From contig CAZWPO010000013.1 in the NCBI GenBank assembly GCA_964635975.1, positions 1 to 64,000 on the forward strand: a stretch of DNA of 64,000 bases. The letters run 5' to 3'. Below the pieces are notes generated by a model. The model had not been told where the DNA came from, did no database searches, and saw only the letters and a list, made by a program, of their open reading frames with translations. The stretch comes from UBA5314 sp964635975 (GTDB lineage: Bacteria > Bacillota > Syntrophomonadia > Syntrophomonadales > Syntrophomonadaceae). The position numbers and the translations under genes were made by a program. Below are positions 1-7,637 of this stretch, one piece after another (position 1 is the first letter of the stretch; each line of letters starts with the position of its first letter).

Positions 1-386
1 TTTTCTAGTCAAATTAATGAAACCTAGAGTTTTATTTGCTTTGCGCCTCCTTTCGGTACGTGCGCTTCTATTTATTTACATATTTGTTATTCTTACTATT
101 GCTGTATTGTCATTTATAAGGTTTTATGGTCCATTTTGTCATTTCCTTTTTTTGATATCTTCTCGATGTGAAAAGATCTTTAGTCTATGAAGCATACATG
201 AAGCTTATAGAAAGTCCGAGCATGTCGAACATTTTGTAGCATTTTTCTTCTTATTCTTTAAATATTCCACATTTTATATATCGTCTGCATATTCTCCAGG
301 CTTTAATAAGAATGTGGTTTTTCGACATATTTTTTTACAACTTGTAGAGATACGTCCTCAATTGGTCGGAATACTAGACTCAAGTG

Positions 387-640
387 ATATTTATTCAAAA
401 TAGCGGAAATTGAGCACCCACATATTGGCTGCTTTTTGCGGTTGTTGCAGCACACCTGCTATGGAAATGGATTTAGCGCGCAAATAGGCCGGAAAAGTGA
501 TGGTTTTTGAAAGGAGTTTCCTGTTAGTTGAGACACAGCTGTTTTTGATGCTCTACAAGAACTGGCCGCAACTCAGTACTTTATCATTAAGATTTCAAAG
601 GCTATCCGCAACGATAAAAAGCCCGTGATAAGGGATGTCC
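387..640 (+). pseudogene. possible decayed thioredoxin-like gene
   Basis: No intact reading frame is present. Translated with frame changes, the stretch gives pieces in thioredoxin order: a segment around 422-448 reading ILAAFCGCC (where WCGPC would sit), then PAMEMDLARK, an in-frame TAG at 485-487, then AGKVMVF (compare the family's EYAGKVKV). In another frame from 547 it reads LQELAATQYFI, resembling the ELAxxYxI stretch before the cis-proline. At least one stop and one frameshift separate the pieces. The similarity is short and judged by eye, so this may be chance. The AT-rich DNA before it (1-386) shows no gene. Confidence 0.27.
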
Positions 641-685
641 CTCTAACACGGACCGTTTCAGCTTCTTATGCAAATTTCCTAATCT

Positions 686-832
686 TTATTTACCCAATTC
701 TTCAGCCAGTGCCCGGCTTTTTTCGGATAGAACCATTGCTATACTGGCAGCATCCTTGTTCTTGCCGAGGATCAGCGTGGATGCCAGATCGGCGAAGAGC
801 TTTTTTAATTCTAAAAACAGTTTGGTGATCAT
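686..832 (-). CDS. 48-aa small protein, unknown function
   Basis: A short frame of 48 codons starts at ATG (830-832) and stops at TAA (686-688). A very strong ribosome site, GGGGGAGGT, lies about 8 bases before the ATG. The predicted peptide begins MITKLFLELKKLFADLA and is rich in Leu, Lys, Ala and Glu, with helical spacing and no membrane segment or cysteine. I do not recognise a family. It lies downstream of, and on the same strand as, xth with about 100 bases between. The strong ribosome site and sensible composition are the only support; it could be a remnant or a small regulatory peptide. Confidence 0.5.
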   Translation of the reverse strand: MITKLFLELKKLFADLASTLILGKNKDAASIAMVLSEKSRALAEELGK

Positions 833-938
833 TGGATACTACCTCCCCCCTGTTTACCCAATCATTATATAAAAATTTTAGTCAATTCGATTAGGATTTA
901 CAATATAGGACCAGAGGAAACTTGAAACCTGTATCTCC

Positions 939-1700
939 TTATTTTAACAGCAGCGCTATGGGGCAGTGGTCTGATCCTTCAATGCGGTCCATAATCCGGC
1001 AATCCTCAACATCAGGCAGCAGGTTTTCACTAATATAGAAATAATCGATGCGCCAGCCAATATCGCGTTCCCTGGCCTTGGTACGCATGCTCCACCAGGA
1101 ATACTGGACTTTTTCAGGATACAGATGGCGATAGATATCTATATACCCGTGTGATAAGAATTTGTCGAGCATCTCCCTCTCCACGGGCAGAAATCCGGAA
1201 CGCGACTGGTTGGCAGCCGCATGTTTTAAGTCGATTTCACGATGAGCAGTGTTAAAATCTCCGCAGATTATCACCTTATGCCCTCGCTTTTTCCACTGAT
1301 CACATATCTCTATAATATTATGATAGAAATCCAGCTTATAGTTCAGCCGTTCCTGGCTCATCTGTCCATTGGGAAAATAAATATTGAACAGCACAAACTC
1401 TTCATGCTCGCTGATTATCAGACGTCCTTCGCTGTCGATACGTTCTACGCCCGTATGTCGCACGACTTTTCGAGGAGGTCTCCTGGTATAGATTGCCACT
1501 CCGCTATAGCCGGCTTTATCCGCCCAATGCCAGTAGCTCCGGTATGATTCTATATTAACTAATTCCTGACTCAATTGGCCTGGATTGGCTTTTGTCTCCT
1601 GCAGGCATAAAATATCTGGTTGCTCTTTTATGACCCAGTCAATGAATCCTTTTTTTTGCACAGCACGAATGCCATTAACATTCCATGAATAGATCTTCAT
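939..1700 (-). CDS. xth: exodeoxyribonuclease III (AP endonuclease)
   Basis: This is a 253-aa member of the endonuclease/exonuclease/phosphatase fold, the length typical of ExoA/XthA. It cleaves DNA at abasic sites in base excision repair and has 3'-exonuclease activity. Visible motifs: N-terminal KIYSWNVNGIRA, LCLQETKA (metal-binding Glu), GDFNTAH, and C-terminal GSDHCPIAL with the catalytic Asp-His. I start it at the ATG at 1700 because GGGGAGAG sits 8 bases before it, which trims six residues from the longest frame. It is the last gene of a minus-strand group after the Mrp-type ATPase, with a 41-base gap. Confidence 0.95.
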   Translation of the reverse strand: MKIYSWNVNGIRAVQKKGFIDWVIKEQPDILCLQETKANPGQLSQELVNIESYRSYWHWADKAGYSGVAIYTRRPPRKVVRHTGVERIDSEGRLIISEHEEFVLFNIYFPNGQMSQERLNYKLDFYHNIIEICDQWKKRGHKVIICGDFNTAHREIDLKHAAANQSRSGFLPVEREMLDKFLSHGYIDIYRHLYPEKVQYSWWSMRTKARERDIGWRIDYFYISENLLPDVEDCRIMDRIEGSDHCPIALLLK

Positions 1701-1741
1701 GATCATTTCTCTCCCCAAACTCGCTTGTGATAGCTATTAGT

Positions 1742-2575
1742 CTAAGGAAGCTTTTTCATGATCTTCCCGGCTATTTCTTCTAATTGCGGAGAAGAATAGA
1801 GTTCGACTTTTCCCTGATCGGTAAGTTCGTTTAGTCTTATGTCCCAGGGAAGCCCACCCAGAAACTCGATCTGGTTCGCGTCAGCTACAGCAGCACCCTG
1901 ACTCTTTCCGAAAACTTCAATAGTCTCCTGGCAGTGAGGGCAGACTGCAAAGCTCATGTTTTCAATAATCCCTAATATTGGGATATTAAGCTTGCGAGTC
2001 ATCTTGATGGTCTTTTTAACTACCATTACAGCCAGGTTTTGCGGAGACGAAACGATTACGATGCCCTTGACCGGAAGAGTCTGCATTACGGTCAGGGGTA
2101 CGTCTCCCGTTCCAGGAGGCAGATCTACTATCAAGTAATCCAACTCACGCCAATCAGTTTCGCCCCAGAATTGGTTAACCGCTCCTGCCAGCATCGGACC
2201 GCGCCATATCACTGGATCATCTTCATTGGGTAAAAAGAAATTTATTGACATCAATTTTATCCCCAGATGAGTCAGGGCAGGCAGCAGGCCGTAGTCGCTG
2301 GCCTTCAGGCTATGGCCCTGGATACCGAATATTTTAGGCTGACTGGGTCCGGTTATGTCAGCATCCATTACACCGACCTTCATTCCGCTGCGAGCCAGAC
2401 TGCTGGCTAAAAGAGCAGTGACAGACGACTTCCCCACGCCACCCTTGCCACTCATGACCACGATGACATTGCGGATATCATTGAACACCCCGTACAGGCT
2501 TTTTTGACTGCTACATTCGCTGGCTTCGATATTGCATCCATTTTTTGAAGGACATGTATTGCATTGATCTGACAT
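1742..2575 (-). CDS. Mrp/NBP35-family Fe-S carrier P-loop ATPase
   Basis: A 277-aa MinD/Mrp-type ATPase that carries and delivers Fe-S clusters in the cytoplasm (family knowledge). It has the deviant Walker A GKGGVGKS near residue 42, the DADITGPSQP switch region, and DLPPGTGD. A CPHC pair near residue 215 is the expected inter-subunit 4Fe-4S ligand. An N-terminal Cys-rich stretch (SDQCNTCPSKNGC) resembles the extra cluster site of NBP35-like forms. The start at 2575 follows AAAGGAG by 8 bases; the upstream 14 codons of the frame are not used. A TATAAT-like box sits 34 bases upstream. Confidence 0.92.
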   Translation of the reverse strand: MSDQCNTCPSKNGCNIEASECSSQKSLYGVFNDIRNVIVVMSGKGGVGKSSVTALLASSLARSGMKVGVMDADITGPSQPKIFGIQGHSLKASDYGLLPALTHLGIKLMSINFFLPNEDDPVIWRGPMLAGAVNQFWGETDWRELDYLIVDLPPGTGDVPLTVMQTLPVKGIVIVSSPQNLAVMVVKKTIKMTRKLNIPILGIIENMSFAVCPHCQETIEVFGKSQGAAVADANQIEFLGGLPWDIRLNELTDQGKVELYSSPQLEEIAGKIMKKLP

Positions 2576-2608
2576 TATATTTGCTCCTTTCGAAATTTGT
2601 CCGGTACT

Positions 2609-2614
2609 ATTATA
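2609..2614 (-). promoter_or_regulatory. candidate -10 box for the Mrp gene
   Basis: TATAAT on the minus strand, 34 bases before the Mrp start. No good -35 hexamer is evident at standard spacing, so the call rests on the perfect -10 alone. Confidence 0.3.
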
Positions 2615-2648
2615 CAATTAGAACGCTTCAAAAACCATTACAATTTAC

Positions 2649-3089
2649 CTATAATCGATTCTCCATAATAAGCTTGACCAGGTTTTTCCGGAACAGCTCG
2701 TCATCTTTTGCACTGCGTCTCTTCGGATTGATGGTTTTATATCCGGCTCGACGAGCTTTAGCGTTTAAATACCGCTGCATCAGCATTGCATCTATTTGTT
2801 CAGGCTTGTATAGCCAGCCGTTGGGGTGTATGACAAAAGCCCGACGGGCTGTTATCATGCCGGCCAGACCATAATCCTGGGTAACGATGATATCCCCTGT
2901 ACTGGTCATGTTGACCAGAGCCAGGTCAACAGCCTGACTGTCCCCGTCTACCTGTATTATCTTCCCATGCCTGCTTTCTAACATGTGATGGGGATTTACG
3001 ACAAAGATAAGCTCAAGGGAAAAATTACGGGCTACATCCTCTATGATCTGCTTTACCGGGCAGGCATCAGCATCCACTAAAATACGCAT
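2649..3089 (-). CDS. YaiI/YqxD family protein (UPF0178, DUF188)
   Basis: A 146-aa protein matching the full length of the UPF0178 family, a PIN-like fold of unknown biochemical role. Its N-terminus MRILVDADACPVK is the family signature, with paired Asp residues that could bind metal. Further conserved pieces are GDIIVTQDYGLA and the Arg/Lys-rich tail that includes NPKRRSAKDDELF. It lies 8 bases after the PPC-domain gene and is likely co-transcribed with it and with the Mrp/xth genes downstream. Confidence 0.9.
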   Translation of the reverse strand: MRILVDADACPVKQIIEDVARNFSLELIFVVNPHHMLESRHGKIIQVDGDSQAVDLALVNMTSTGDIIVTQDYGLAGMITARRAFVIHPNGWLYKPEQIDAMLMQRYLNAKARRAGYKTINPKRRSAKDDELFRKNLVKLIMENRL

Positions 3090-3097
3090 AACCGCCG

Positions 3098-3535
3098 CTA
3101 CAGCCTCAGGGTCTTGAGCCCGAGCAAGGGATCCAATACTCTGCGGGCTTTAATCCCTTCCATTTCCATGATGACACCCTCGACTACCAGGTAGACCTCT
3201 GTTCCACTCCGCAGGCAGCCGGTCAAGCTTTCATTGTCATGTCCCAGCGCCCCGTGTAGATGCAGGCTAGGCTTTCCATCATCGCCGCAGATCAGTGTGC
3301 CCATAGCCACTATCTCATGGCCGGATTCGATGCTATGCCAGATAGGGTCTGGCGGAATTATGCATTCTTTGGGCCCGGTAACGATATTAGCCTTCTGTAA
3401 AGCACCCAATAGCATGACAAAAGCCGTGTCAATACGTTTTTTTTCGGCCATATTTAATATTTCTTGAATGAGATCTTCACCGTGTTCAAATTTTACCAGG
3501 AAAACACGGCCTACCCTTCCTTCTTGAGTCTTCAT
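3098..3535 (-). CDS. PPC-domain (DUF296) protein
   Basis: A 145-aa single-domain protein of the PPC/DUF296 family. In bacteria these are small trimeric proteins; in plants the domain is joined to AT-hooks. Conserved features are the start VGRVFLVKFEHGEDL, a central ILxMAEKKRIDTAFV helix, and LHLHGALGHD, the His-containing motif thought to bind metal. No AT-hook is present, so DNA binding should not be assumed. It is the first gene of the minus-strand group; the copy-1 repeat element and a TATAAT-like box lie upstream. Confidence 0.85.
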   Translation of the reverse strand: MKTQEGRVGRVFLVKFEHGEDLIQEILNMAEKKRIDTAFVMLLGALQKANIVTGPKECIIPPDPIWHSIESGHEIVAMGTLICGDDGKPSLHLHGALGHDNESLTGCLRSGTEVYLVVEGVIMEMEGIKARRVLDPLLGLKTLRL

Positions 3536-3615
3536 AATGCCTCCCTTATCCTGATTATAGACATTTATAATTGCCTTTTTGTCCTCAAAAATATTATACC
3601 CTGATACTGTCTTTT

Positions 3616-3770
3616 CTTTAAGTGTCTGAAGAAACTGCGGAGCAGTATCGACAAATTCAAATCATTACCGGAGTGAAATAAGTGCTCCCCGAAGGGGGCG
3701 ACACGCCAGTACGACCAGGGGGTATTAGAACCTGCCGCCTGTTTTGCTAATAGGAACTCGAACGCAGCCA
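3616..3770. repeat. dispersed intergenic element, copy 1 (possible structured RNA)
   Basis: About 155 bases that recur at 25138-25295. The stretches 3628-3654 and 25150-25176 are identical over 27 bases. Further shared blocks include AATAAGTG followed by a CTCC/GGGG hairpin, an AACCTGCC block, GGAAC and ACGC. Spacing between blocks differs by indels, so coding is unlikely. The shared ACTGC-TCC-GCAGT hairpin sits near one end. On the minus strand it would form the leader of the PPC-Mrp-xth group; its own direction is unproven. I could not match it to a known riboswitch or small RNA. Confidence 0.6.
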
Positions 3771-3804
3771 TCCATCTTTGCGTTAGGTTTTTATAGGTCT
3801 ATGG

Positions 3805-3832
3805 TGTAAGCTGTTGCTAAGGTGTTCGTATA
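3805..3832 (+). promoter_or_regulatory. candidate ECF-type promoter for the sigma/anti-sigma pair
   Basis: TGTAAG (3805-3810), 16 bases, then CGTATA (3827-3832). Bacillus SigW-class promoters read TGAAAC-N16-CGTATA, so the -10 matches fully and the -35 matches 4 of 6. It lies about 30 bases before the sigma gene, which fits self-regulation. Confidence 0.5.
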
Positions 3833-3864
3833 GATAAGTGAACCCACGCTAGGAGTTGATGCCT

Positions 3865-4461
3865 TTGTCCAGCGACGAATATCTCGCGCGCCAGGCTTTA
3901 AAGGGTGACCTGGCCGCTTTTGAAGAGCTTGTTAACCGGTATAAAAATCTGGTTTTTTCTATTGTCTATCGCATTCTGGGACAGTACCAGGAATCCGAGG
4001 ATATCACCCAGGATGTTTTCCTATCGGTTTATCAGAAGCTCTACCAGTTTGATTTAGATAAAAAATTCAGACCCTGGATTCAGCGAATTGCGGTGAACGC
4101 CAGTATCACTGCTCTGCGCAAGCGCAAAAAGATCATCAACCTGAGCTTCGATGAAGGGTTGGGCAAGGATATCGATCCCTACCTCCCCGCTCATGTTCCC
4201 GACCCACAATCCGAGTATGAAAAAAAAGAATTGAAGAATGAAATCAACCAGGCCCTGCTGAGAATAAATGATGGATACCGAATGCTGCTGGTGCTGCGCT
4301 ACCAGTTGGATCTGGACAACAGTGAAATAGCTGAGATATTAGGTGTTAGCCGGGAAAATATCGAAGTAAGACTACACCGAGCCCGTAAAGCCCTGCGGCG
4401 CATTGTGGTGAAACTTTGGAGTGAGAGGGGGTTAAGCGATGAATTGCCAGCAAGCAACTAA
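3865..4461 (+). CDS. ECF-type RNA polymerase sigma factor
   Basis: A sigma-70 family protein of about 198 aa. Region 2 includes EDITQDVFLSVYQKLYQF, which melts and recognises the -10. Region 4 ends with the helix-turn-helix DNSEIAEILGVSRENIEVRLHRA. There is no region 1 or 3, as expected for ECF factors. The AGGAG at 3851-3855 is only 3 bases from the ATG at 3859 but 9 from the TTG at 3865, so I favour the TTG; ATG 3859 would add two residues. The stop overlaps the anti-sigma start by 23 bases, implying translational coupling. Confidence 0.9.
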   Translation: MSSDEYLARQALKGDLAAFEELVNRYKNLVFSIVYRILGQYQESEDITQDVFLSVYQKLYQFDLDKKFRPWIQRIAVNASITALRKRKKIINLSFDEGLGKDIDPYLPAHVPDPQSEYEKKELKNEINQALLRINDGYRMLLVLRYQLDLDNSEIAEILGVSRENIEVRLHRARKALRRIVVKLWSERGLSDELPASN

Positions 4462-5455
4462 ACATATCTGGGATTATTGCGACAATAAACTATCCGCTTC
4501 GCTGGGTTTTCTTCTGGAAAAGCACTGTGAAGAATGCGCAGATTGCCAGCGCCACCTGCGGCTCACTCGCATGGAAAATGAAGTGCTGAGCGATTCACCC
4601 GAGCTGCCCCCACTTCCACCTGCATTTACCTCACGGGTCATGAACAACCTCCCGACTGCTGATAAGACGCACAGCATGAATATGAAGAGGCTGAATCCGG
4701 GCTGGTTAAGACAAAATCGCCGCTGGACCGGATCTGCTCTTTTGGGTTTGCTGTTATTAGTCGTCATGGTTCCGATGCTGCTCGACAACAAGTTGATTCC
4801 CTGGGGCAATATGGATACTATCCCCGGCAGTGACACAAAAATGGCAGGCACCGCCTACCCCGATCTGCAAAACCAGGACCAACTGGGGAATGCTGATGTG
4901 GACTCTATGCTTCAACTTTCGCTGCCATCTGTAAGCACAGACTCCCCGAAAGAATCGAATAGCGATGCTCCCACCTCTGTCCACCAAGAAACAGCTGTTT
5001 CGAGTACCCGCCAGTCAGCAGTTCCGACAGAGTCCAGCCGAGGCGGAACCGTATTCCCCTACTCCATTCATCTACCCGCCGCTTATACTCAGGTAAATAG
5101 CCCTGTTTCTTCCGGTGATTCAGTTGTATATAGATACGTTCAAGGGGATTCTGAATACATGCTTGAAATTACTGTTACCCGGCTTCCGGTCTCAAGCGAG
5201 AATGCCTGGGAAGATACTCTTCCTCCCGCCACTTATTCAACTTCTGATAATGCAGAATCATCTGCAGGTAATGTGCCCCGGGAAGCTATAAAGAACCAGA
5301 CATCAGAACCTGTTCCCCCTGCTCATATCAATAGCGTTGTAAGCTGGATCATCAAAGATGATGATCATTTTTACAGGATTACCATCGACGGGAATTTGAG
5401 CCCTCAAGAACTGGCTCTGTTGGCCGGATCGATCAAATTTCAGAAAGGTAGTTGA
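4439..5455 (+). CDS. membrane anti-sigma factor with zinc-binding N-terminus
   Basis: A 338-aa protein. The N-terminal zinc-finger anti-sigma domain has the HxxxCxxC pattern in KHCEECADC near residues 30-37, which would bind and hold the upstream sigma factor. One membrane helix (about residues 97-117, rich in Leu/Val) follows. The remaining ~220 residues would lie outside the cell: a Ser/Thr/Pro-rich linker and a C-terminal domain that looks like DUF4367 (ending SPQELALLAGSIKF). The overlap with the sigma gene supports a sigma/anti-sigma pair sensing the cell envelope. The signal is unknown. Confidence 0.85.
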   Translation: MNCQQATKHIWDYCDNKLSASLGFLLEKHCEECADCQRHLRLTRMENEVLSDSPELPPLPPAFTSRVMNNLPTADKTHSMNMKRLNPGWLRQNRRWTGSALLGLLLLVVMVPMLLDNKLIPWGNMDTIPGSDTKMAGTAYPDLQNQDQLGNADVDSMLQLSLPSVSTDSPKESNSDAPTSVHQETAVSSTRQSAVPTESSRGGTVFPYSIHLPAAYTQVNSPVSSGDSVVYRYVQGDSEYMLEITVTRLPVSSENAWEDTLPPATYSTSDNAESSAGNVPREAIKNQTSEPVPPAHINSVVSWIIKDDDHFYRITIDGNLSPQELALLAGSIKFQKGS

Positions 5456-5494
5456 TCAGTAGATCATATGATGAAAAACTGTAAATATATCAAA

Positions 5495-5525
5495 ATCCCG
5501 TGGGATGTGTATTTATCCACGGGAT
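5495..5525. terminator. bidirectional terminator
   Basis: Stem ATCCCGTGG/CCACGGGAT with a 13-base loop between two convergent genes. On the minus strand it is followed by TTTTG; on the plus strand by CTAGATTTT. Confidence 0.6.
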
Positions 5526-5576
5526 CTAGATTTTACGTGAGCAGTATAGCTTAGGAATAAGCAAATCAGTCATCCT

Positions 5577-6125
5577 CTACTTGATCAGCGAAGAAATGGA
5601 GCGAAACTCTGGATTGCTGGAATCAACCAGCAAGTCGAAAAGCACGGTTTCAGTATTGGTGATCACCGCACCCAGGTCATGCATAAGGGCCAATCCATTC
5701 TCATGGTTTTCATGGAATCTTGAACATACGGCATCTCTAACCAAATGAACGTCAAAACCATTTTCCAGCAAGTCGCGAGTGGTCTGATAAACGCAAACAT
5801 GGGTTTCTGTGCCGGTCATCAGTATGGTGCGGCGGCCCATCTGTTGGAGTAAAACCATCATCTCAGGTGTAAACGCCGAGAACTGAACCTTTTCCAGACG
5901 ATGATGTTCGGGCAACATTTCTTTTATCTCGTTAACTGTCGGACCCAATCCCCGAGGATATTGTTCTGTAAGCATAACCGGCAGGGCGTAATGATGGGTC
6001 AAAGACAGCAGCAGCCTGGTATTGCGGCACACCTTTTCCCTGTCTGACATTGCCGCGAGAAGCTTCTCCTGCAGGTCAATAATCATAAGAACGGTATCAT
6101 CTCTCTTCAGGCGATACTTGCTCAT
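5577..6125 (-). CDS. isochorismatase-family cysteine hydrolase
   Basis: A 182-aa cytoplasmic hydrolase of the isochorismatase-like superfamily. The Asp-Lys-Cys catalytic set can be placed: Asp in MIIDLQEKL (~17), Lys in EKVQFSAF, and Cys in the cis-peptide loop GTETHVCVYQT. The family includes YcaC-like, nicotinamidase-like and phenazine enzymes; the substrate cannot be told from sequence. GGAGGAGG precedes the ATG. It is a single gene, convergent with the anti-sigma gene. Confidence 0.88.
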   Translation of the reverse strand: MSKYRLKRDDTVLMIIDLQEKLLAAMSDREKVCRNTRLLLSLTHHYALPVMLTEQYPRGLGPTVNEIKEMLPEHHRLEKVQFSAFTPEMMVLLQQMGRRTILMTGTETHVCVYQTTRDLLENGFDVHLVRDAVCSRFHENHENGLALMHDLGAVITNTETVLFDLLVDSSNPEFRSISSLIK

Positions 6126-6294
6126 AATTTAACCTCCTCCTTCAATGTAATAAGTCTATCGGAATTATTTCTCACAATCAACTAATTAAAGTCGAGTCTC
6201 CATAATATGAGAAAATTAGTGCAATGTTCCTTCACTTATTGCATGCTGGATATTGCTTTGTTATCCTTTAAGTAACCTTCTTAAACAAAACTGG

Positions 6295-6324
6295 GGTGAA
6301 CCTCTTCGGTTCATCCTTTTTTTT
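6295..6324 (+). terminator. plus-strand intrinsic terminator
   Basis: Stem GGTGAACC / GGTTCATCC around a TCTTC loop, followed by eight T. It lies upstream of the Nudix start, so it either ends a short plus-strand transcript from about 6130-6290 or attenuates the Nudix gene. Confidence 0.6.
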
Positions 6325-6409
6325 CTTTGATAAATATCAACTTGTCTTTGTGCACCGCGTGTCCGAGTGGTATATTGAATATGAAGTATCGGAAATGGAG
6401 GAGAACTTC

Positions 6410-7021
6410 ATGCTTAATGATAAGATATTCCGGCTTTATGATAGAAAACCCGGCATCCTTGGCCACGATAATCTATTTAAATCAGCAGTAATGGTCCCGC
6501 TGGTCAAAAACGATTCCGAATGGAGCATCCTCTTTCAAAAACGCTCCTCCCATATCAATCGCCAGCCCGGGGAAATATCGTTTCCAGGAGGTGCTATAGA
6601 AGCAAGCGACGAAGGTCCACGCTTCGCAGCGATCAGAGAATGCTGTGAGGAACTTGGGCTGGAGCCTCACGATATTGGATTCATTGCCGATCTAGACATC
6701 TTTGTCAGCCCTTTTAACATGCTGATTACACCCTGTATAGGCTATATCCACCACCCGGAAAAGATAAAACTCGATCCTGCGGAAGTCGAACGTATTTTTT
6801 ACGTCCCCCTCCAATGGCTCCTCGACTACGAGCCTTTAATAACTTCAAACGGCCTTACCATGCACTGGGCTGAAGATTTCCCAGTAGACATGATTCCTTA
6901 TGGCAAGAACTACCCCTACAGAAAAATGCTCTACCCACAGCATATCTATATCTGGGAAAACGAAATAATCTGGGGTCTGACTGCCCGCATACTCACTCAT
7001 TTTCTGGACTTAATCCGCTAA
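6410..7021 (+). CDS. Nudix hydrolase, probable CoA pyrophosphatase
   Basis: A 203-aa protein. The Nudix box is complete from the first Gly in GAIEASDE to RECCEELGL, with both metal-binding Glu pairs. Just before it, the stretch from QKRSS to GEISFPGG matches the extra signature of the CoA-pyrophosphatase (NudL/YeaB) branch, which splits CoA into 3',5'-ADP and phosphopantetheine. GGAGGAG sits 6 bases before the ATG at 6410, whereas the longer frame runs back through a terminator hairpin, so the short form is chosen. The stop overlaps the end of the convergent MOSC gene by 4 bases. Confidence 0.85.
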   Translation: MLNDKIFRLYDRKPGILGHDNLFKSAVMVPLVKNDSEWSILFQKRSSHINRQPGEISFPGGAIEASDEGPRFAAIRECCEELGLEPHDIGFIADLDIFVSPFNMLITPCIGYIHHPEKIKLDPAEVERIFYVPLQWLLDYEPLITSNGLTMHWAEDFPVDMIPYGKNYPYRKMLYPQHIYIWENEIIWGLTARILTHFLDLIR

Positions 7022-7467
7022 TTATTATCTCCAACCAGCTCAACCGCATCACCAGAGCGGATCCATCCGCTCTCCAAAACCCTTGTAAATATGCCCTCCA
7101 GAGGCATAACGCATGTTCCCACCTGTTTCTTTATAGCACAGCCCTGGTTGTGGCACTCCTTTCCAATCTGGGTCACTTCCAAAAGCACTTCTCCCGCTCT
7201 GAGCTTGGTGCCCAGCGGTAGCCTGGATACTTCAATACCTTCCAGAGTTATGTTTTCAGCAAAATCGCCAAAAGTTACATCGGCTCCCAGAGCCTTCATT
7301 TTATCTACGCTCGATTGCGCCAGTAGGCTTACCTGGCGATGCCATTCACCACCGTGGGCATCCTCTTGAATACCATAGCCAGCTTCTAAATAGGCCTCCT
7401 CGACATTGCTCTTTTTTTCTCCGCGCTTTTTCGAGATGTTGACTGCCAGTATGGTTCCTCTTTCCAT
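7018..7467 (-). CDS. MOSC domain protein
   Basis: A 149-aa MOSC-domain protein. The domain is found in molybdenum cofactor sulfurases and related sulfur-carrier enzymes. The typical C-terminal block is present: GCAIKKQVG with the conserved Cys, then EGIFTRVLESGWIRSGDAV. The ATG at 7467 is 7 bases after GAGGAG. Standalone bacterial MOSC proteins often accompany molybdopterin genes, but none are visible in this window, so its partner is unknown. It is convergent with the Nudix gene. Confidence 0.85.
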   Translation of the reverse strand: MERGTILAVNISKKRGEKKSNVEEAYLEAGYGIQEDAHGGEWHRQVSLLAQSSVDKMKALGADVTFGDFAENITLEGIEVSRLPLGTKLRAGEVLLEVTQIGKECHNQGCAIKKQVGTCVMPLEGIFTRVLESGWIRSGDAVELVGDNN

Positions 7468-7637
7468 TATCATGCTCCTCACCTTGATGTTTCACAACTA
7501 TTATAGCTTAATTGACGCCTGGTGAATTAATCTACTAAACTAAAATTGATTCATTTGATTTTAATTCCGGCTATTGATTTTACAACGTCTAATCCTTTAC
7601 TTTACATTATTAAAATTCAAATACAAAGGAGAATTCT

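Noticed and set aside
625..828. 67-aa open frame on the plus strand
   Set aside because: It has no ribosome site, an odd composition, and is overlapped by the better-supported 48-codon minus-strand gene. Its first part may be the tail of the decayed thioredoxin-like gene.
3616..3770. Naming the repeat element a 6S RNA or a known riboswitch
   Set aside because: Some loose similarities were noted, but no class-defining motif could be matched by eye; the identity is left open.
3565..3771. 68-aa minus-strand open frame
   Set aside because: It covers the repeat element. Copy 2 at 25 kb has indels that break the frame, so the conservation is at the nucleotide level.
6296..6409. 38-codon extension of the Nudix protein
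   Set aside because: It runs through the terminator at 6295-6324, and a strong ribosome site precedes the ATG at 6410.
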